Source: an uncultured Colwellia sp. (GTDB taxonomy: Bacteria > Pseudomonadota > Gammaproteobacteria > Enterobacterales > Alteromonadaceae). Taken from it: 25,669 nucleotides of DNA. Under the pieces are notes generated by a model. That model made no database searches, had not been told where the DNA came from, and worked only from the letters and a program-made list of their open reading frames with translations. Within the stretch, counting starts at the first letter, position 1. Each line of letters starts with the position of its first letter. Below are positions 25,380 through 25,669 of this stretch, piece by piece. The DNA is taken from the NCBI GenBank assembly GCA_913020705.1, contig CAJWBY010000053.1, forward strand, positions 1 to 25,669, in the 5' to 3' direction. Both the position numbers and the translations under genes were made by a program.

Positions 25380-25669
25380 AGTATCCTGTGGGAAAATAAC
25401 CTTCTTTTTGTATTGCAACCGTATATGCAAAATAATCAATTCCATCTAAGCTGATAGGAATATGAAATGGTGTAAAGTATAATCTAGTGAACACTGCACC
25501 TATAATTAATAGAATCAAAATTTTGATTGAGTTTTTTTCAGATAATTTTTCTCCTTCTTGAATATCAATTTTAGCAGTAATAGATTTTCTAGTCCTCACT
25601 GCCTTAATCAAGTTGCCAATTTCTTCATATGGTAAAGCTTTATGAGGTGTGACTTTTTGTATCAAGCTG
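25369..25669 (-). pseudogene. partial frame joining a SAF-like tail to the start of a membrane protein
   Basis: An open frame enters from the right edge and stops at TAG 25369. The first ~45 residues end in RTRKSITAKIDIQEGEKLSE, which resembles the C-terminal SAF domain of NeuB-type sialic/legionaminic acid synthases. The frame continues directly into a hydrophobic segment (ILILLIIGAVFTRLYF) and a LDGIDYFAYTVAIQKEGYFP stretch. That stretch resembles the first membrane helix and loop of GT-C/oligosaccharyltransferase-type membrane glycosyltransferases, and then the frame ends abruptly. Neither part is a complete gene. It may be the debris of a surface-glycan locus, or a chimeric contig end. 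The family calls are impressions from short stretches. Confidence 0.4.

Noticed and set aside
25380..25445. ATG at 25445 as the dapA-like start
   Set aside because: It would add over 30 residues unlike any DapA N-terminus and lies within the foreign-looking fragment; kept only as an alternative.

Overview
The window looks like a chromosomal segment of an AT-rich marine gammaproteobacterium, most likely Alteromonadales and probably near Colwellia/Thalassotalea. This is an inference from the gene order dksA-gluQ-pcnB-folK-panB-panC, a PanP-type aspartate decarboxylase beside panB/panC, and a secreted chitinolytic operon. No rRNA, tRNA, CRISPR array or insertion sequence was recognised.

Left part (1-5543, + strand): housekeeping genes. 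DksA (stringent-response regulator), GluQ (glutamyl-Q tRNA-Asp synthetase), PcnB (poly(A) polymerase I), FolK (folate), PanB and PanC (pantothenate). pcnB and folK overlap as TAATG. After panC comes a run of short hairpins resembling a REP-type element, then a strong bidirectional terminator.

Middle (5576-10447, - strand): a 49-aa coiled-coil micro-gene missed by a 60-aa cutoff; panP, which should make the beta-alanine that PanC uses; a 31-aa hydrophobic micro-gene; a 44-bp segment that can form two mutually exclusive hairpins; and a tightly coupled operon of a YadG/YadH-type ABC exporter plus a TrmB-like SAM methyltransferase. A divergent intergenic region with a perfect AATTGTATACAATT palindrome leads into a lipoprotein dipeptidyl peptidase IV (+), which ends in a clear terminator.

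Chitin operon (13464-21045, + strand): a multidomain GH18 chitinase, an AA10 lytic polysaccharide monooxygenase and a Serratia ChiA-like GH18 chitinase. All three have signal peptides and chitin-binding modules. The last two share the same C-terminal cassette (PKD-like domain plus two CBM5/12). They should work together: the LPMO oxidatively opens crystalline chitin and the chitinases hydrolyse it.

Right part (21231-25379, - strand): four genes in the transcribed order DapA-like, DapD-like, LysA-like PLP decarboxylase, and an AstE/aspartoacylase-family deacylase. This is an incomplete set of lysine-pathway-type enzymes with a non-homologous deacylase in place of DapE. It is the best candidate here for a little-described biosynthetic system. 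The 5' end of the dapA-like gene is abnormal, and the last ~300 bases encode an in-frame join of an apparent SAF-domain tail and the start of a membrane protein. That edge may be a rearrangement or an assembly chimera.
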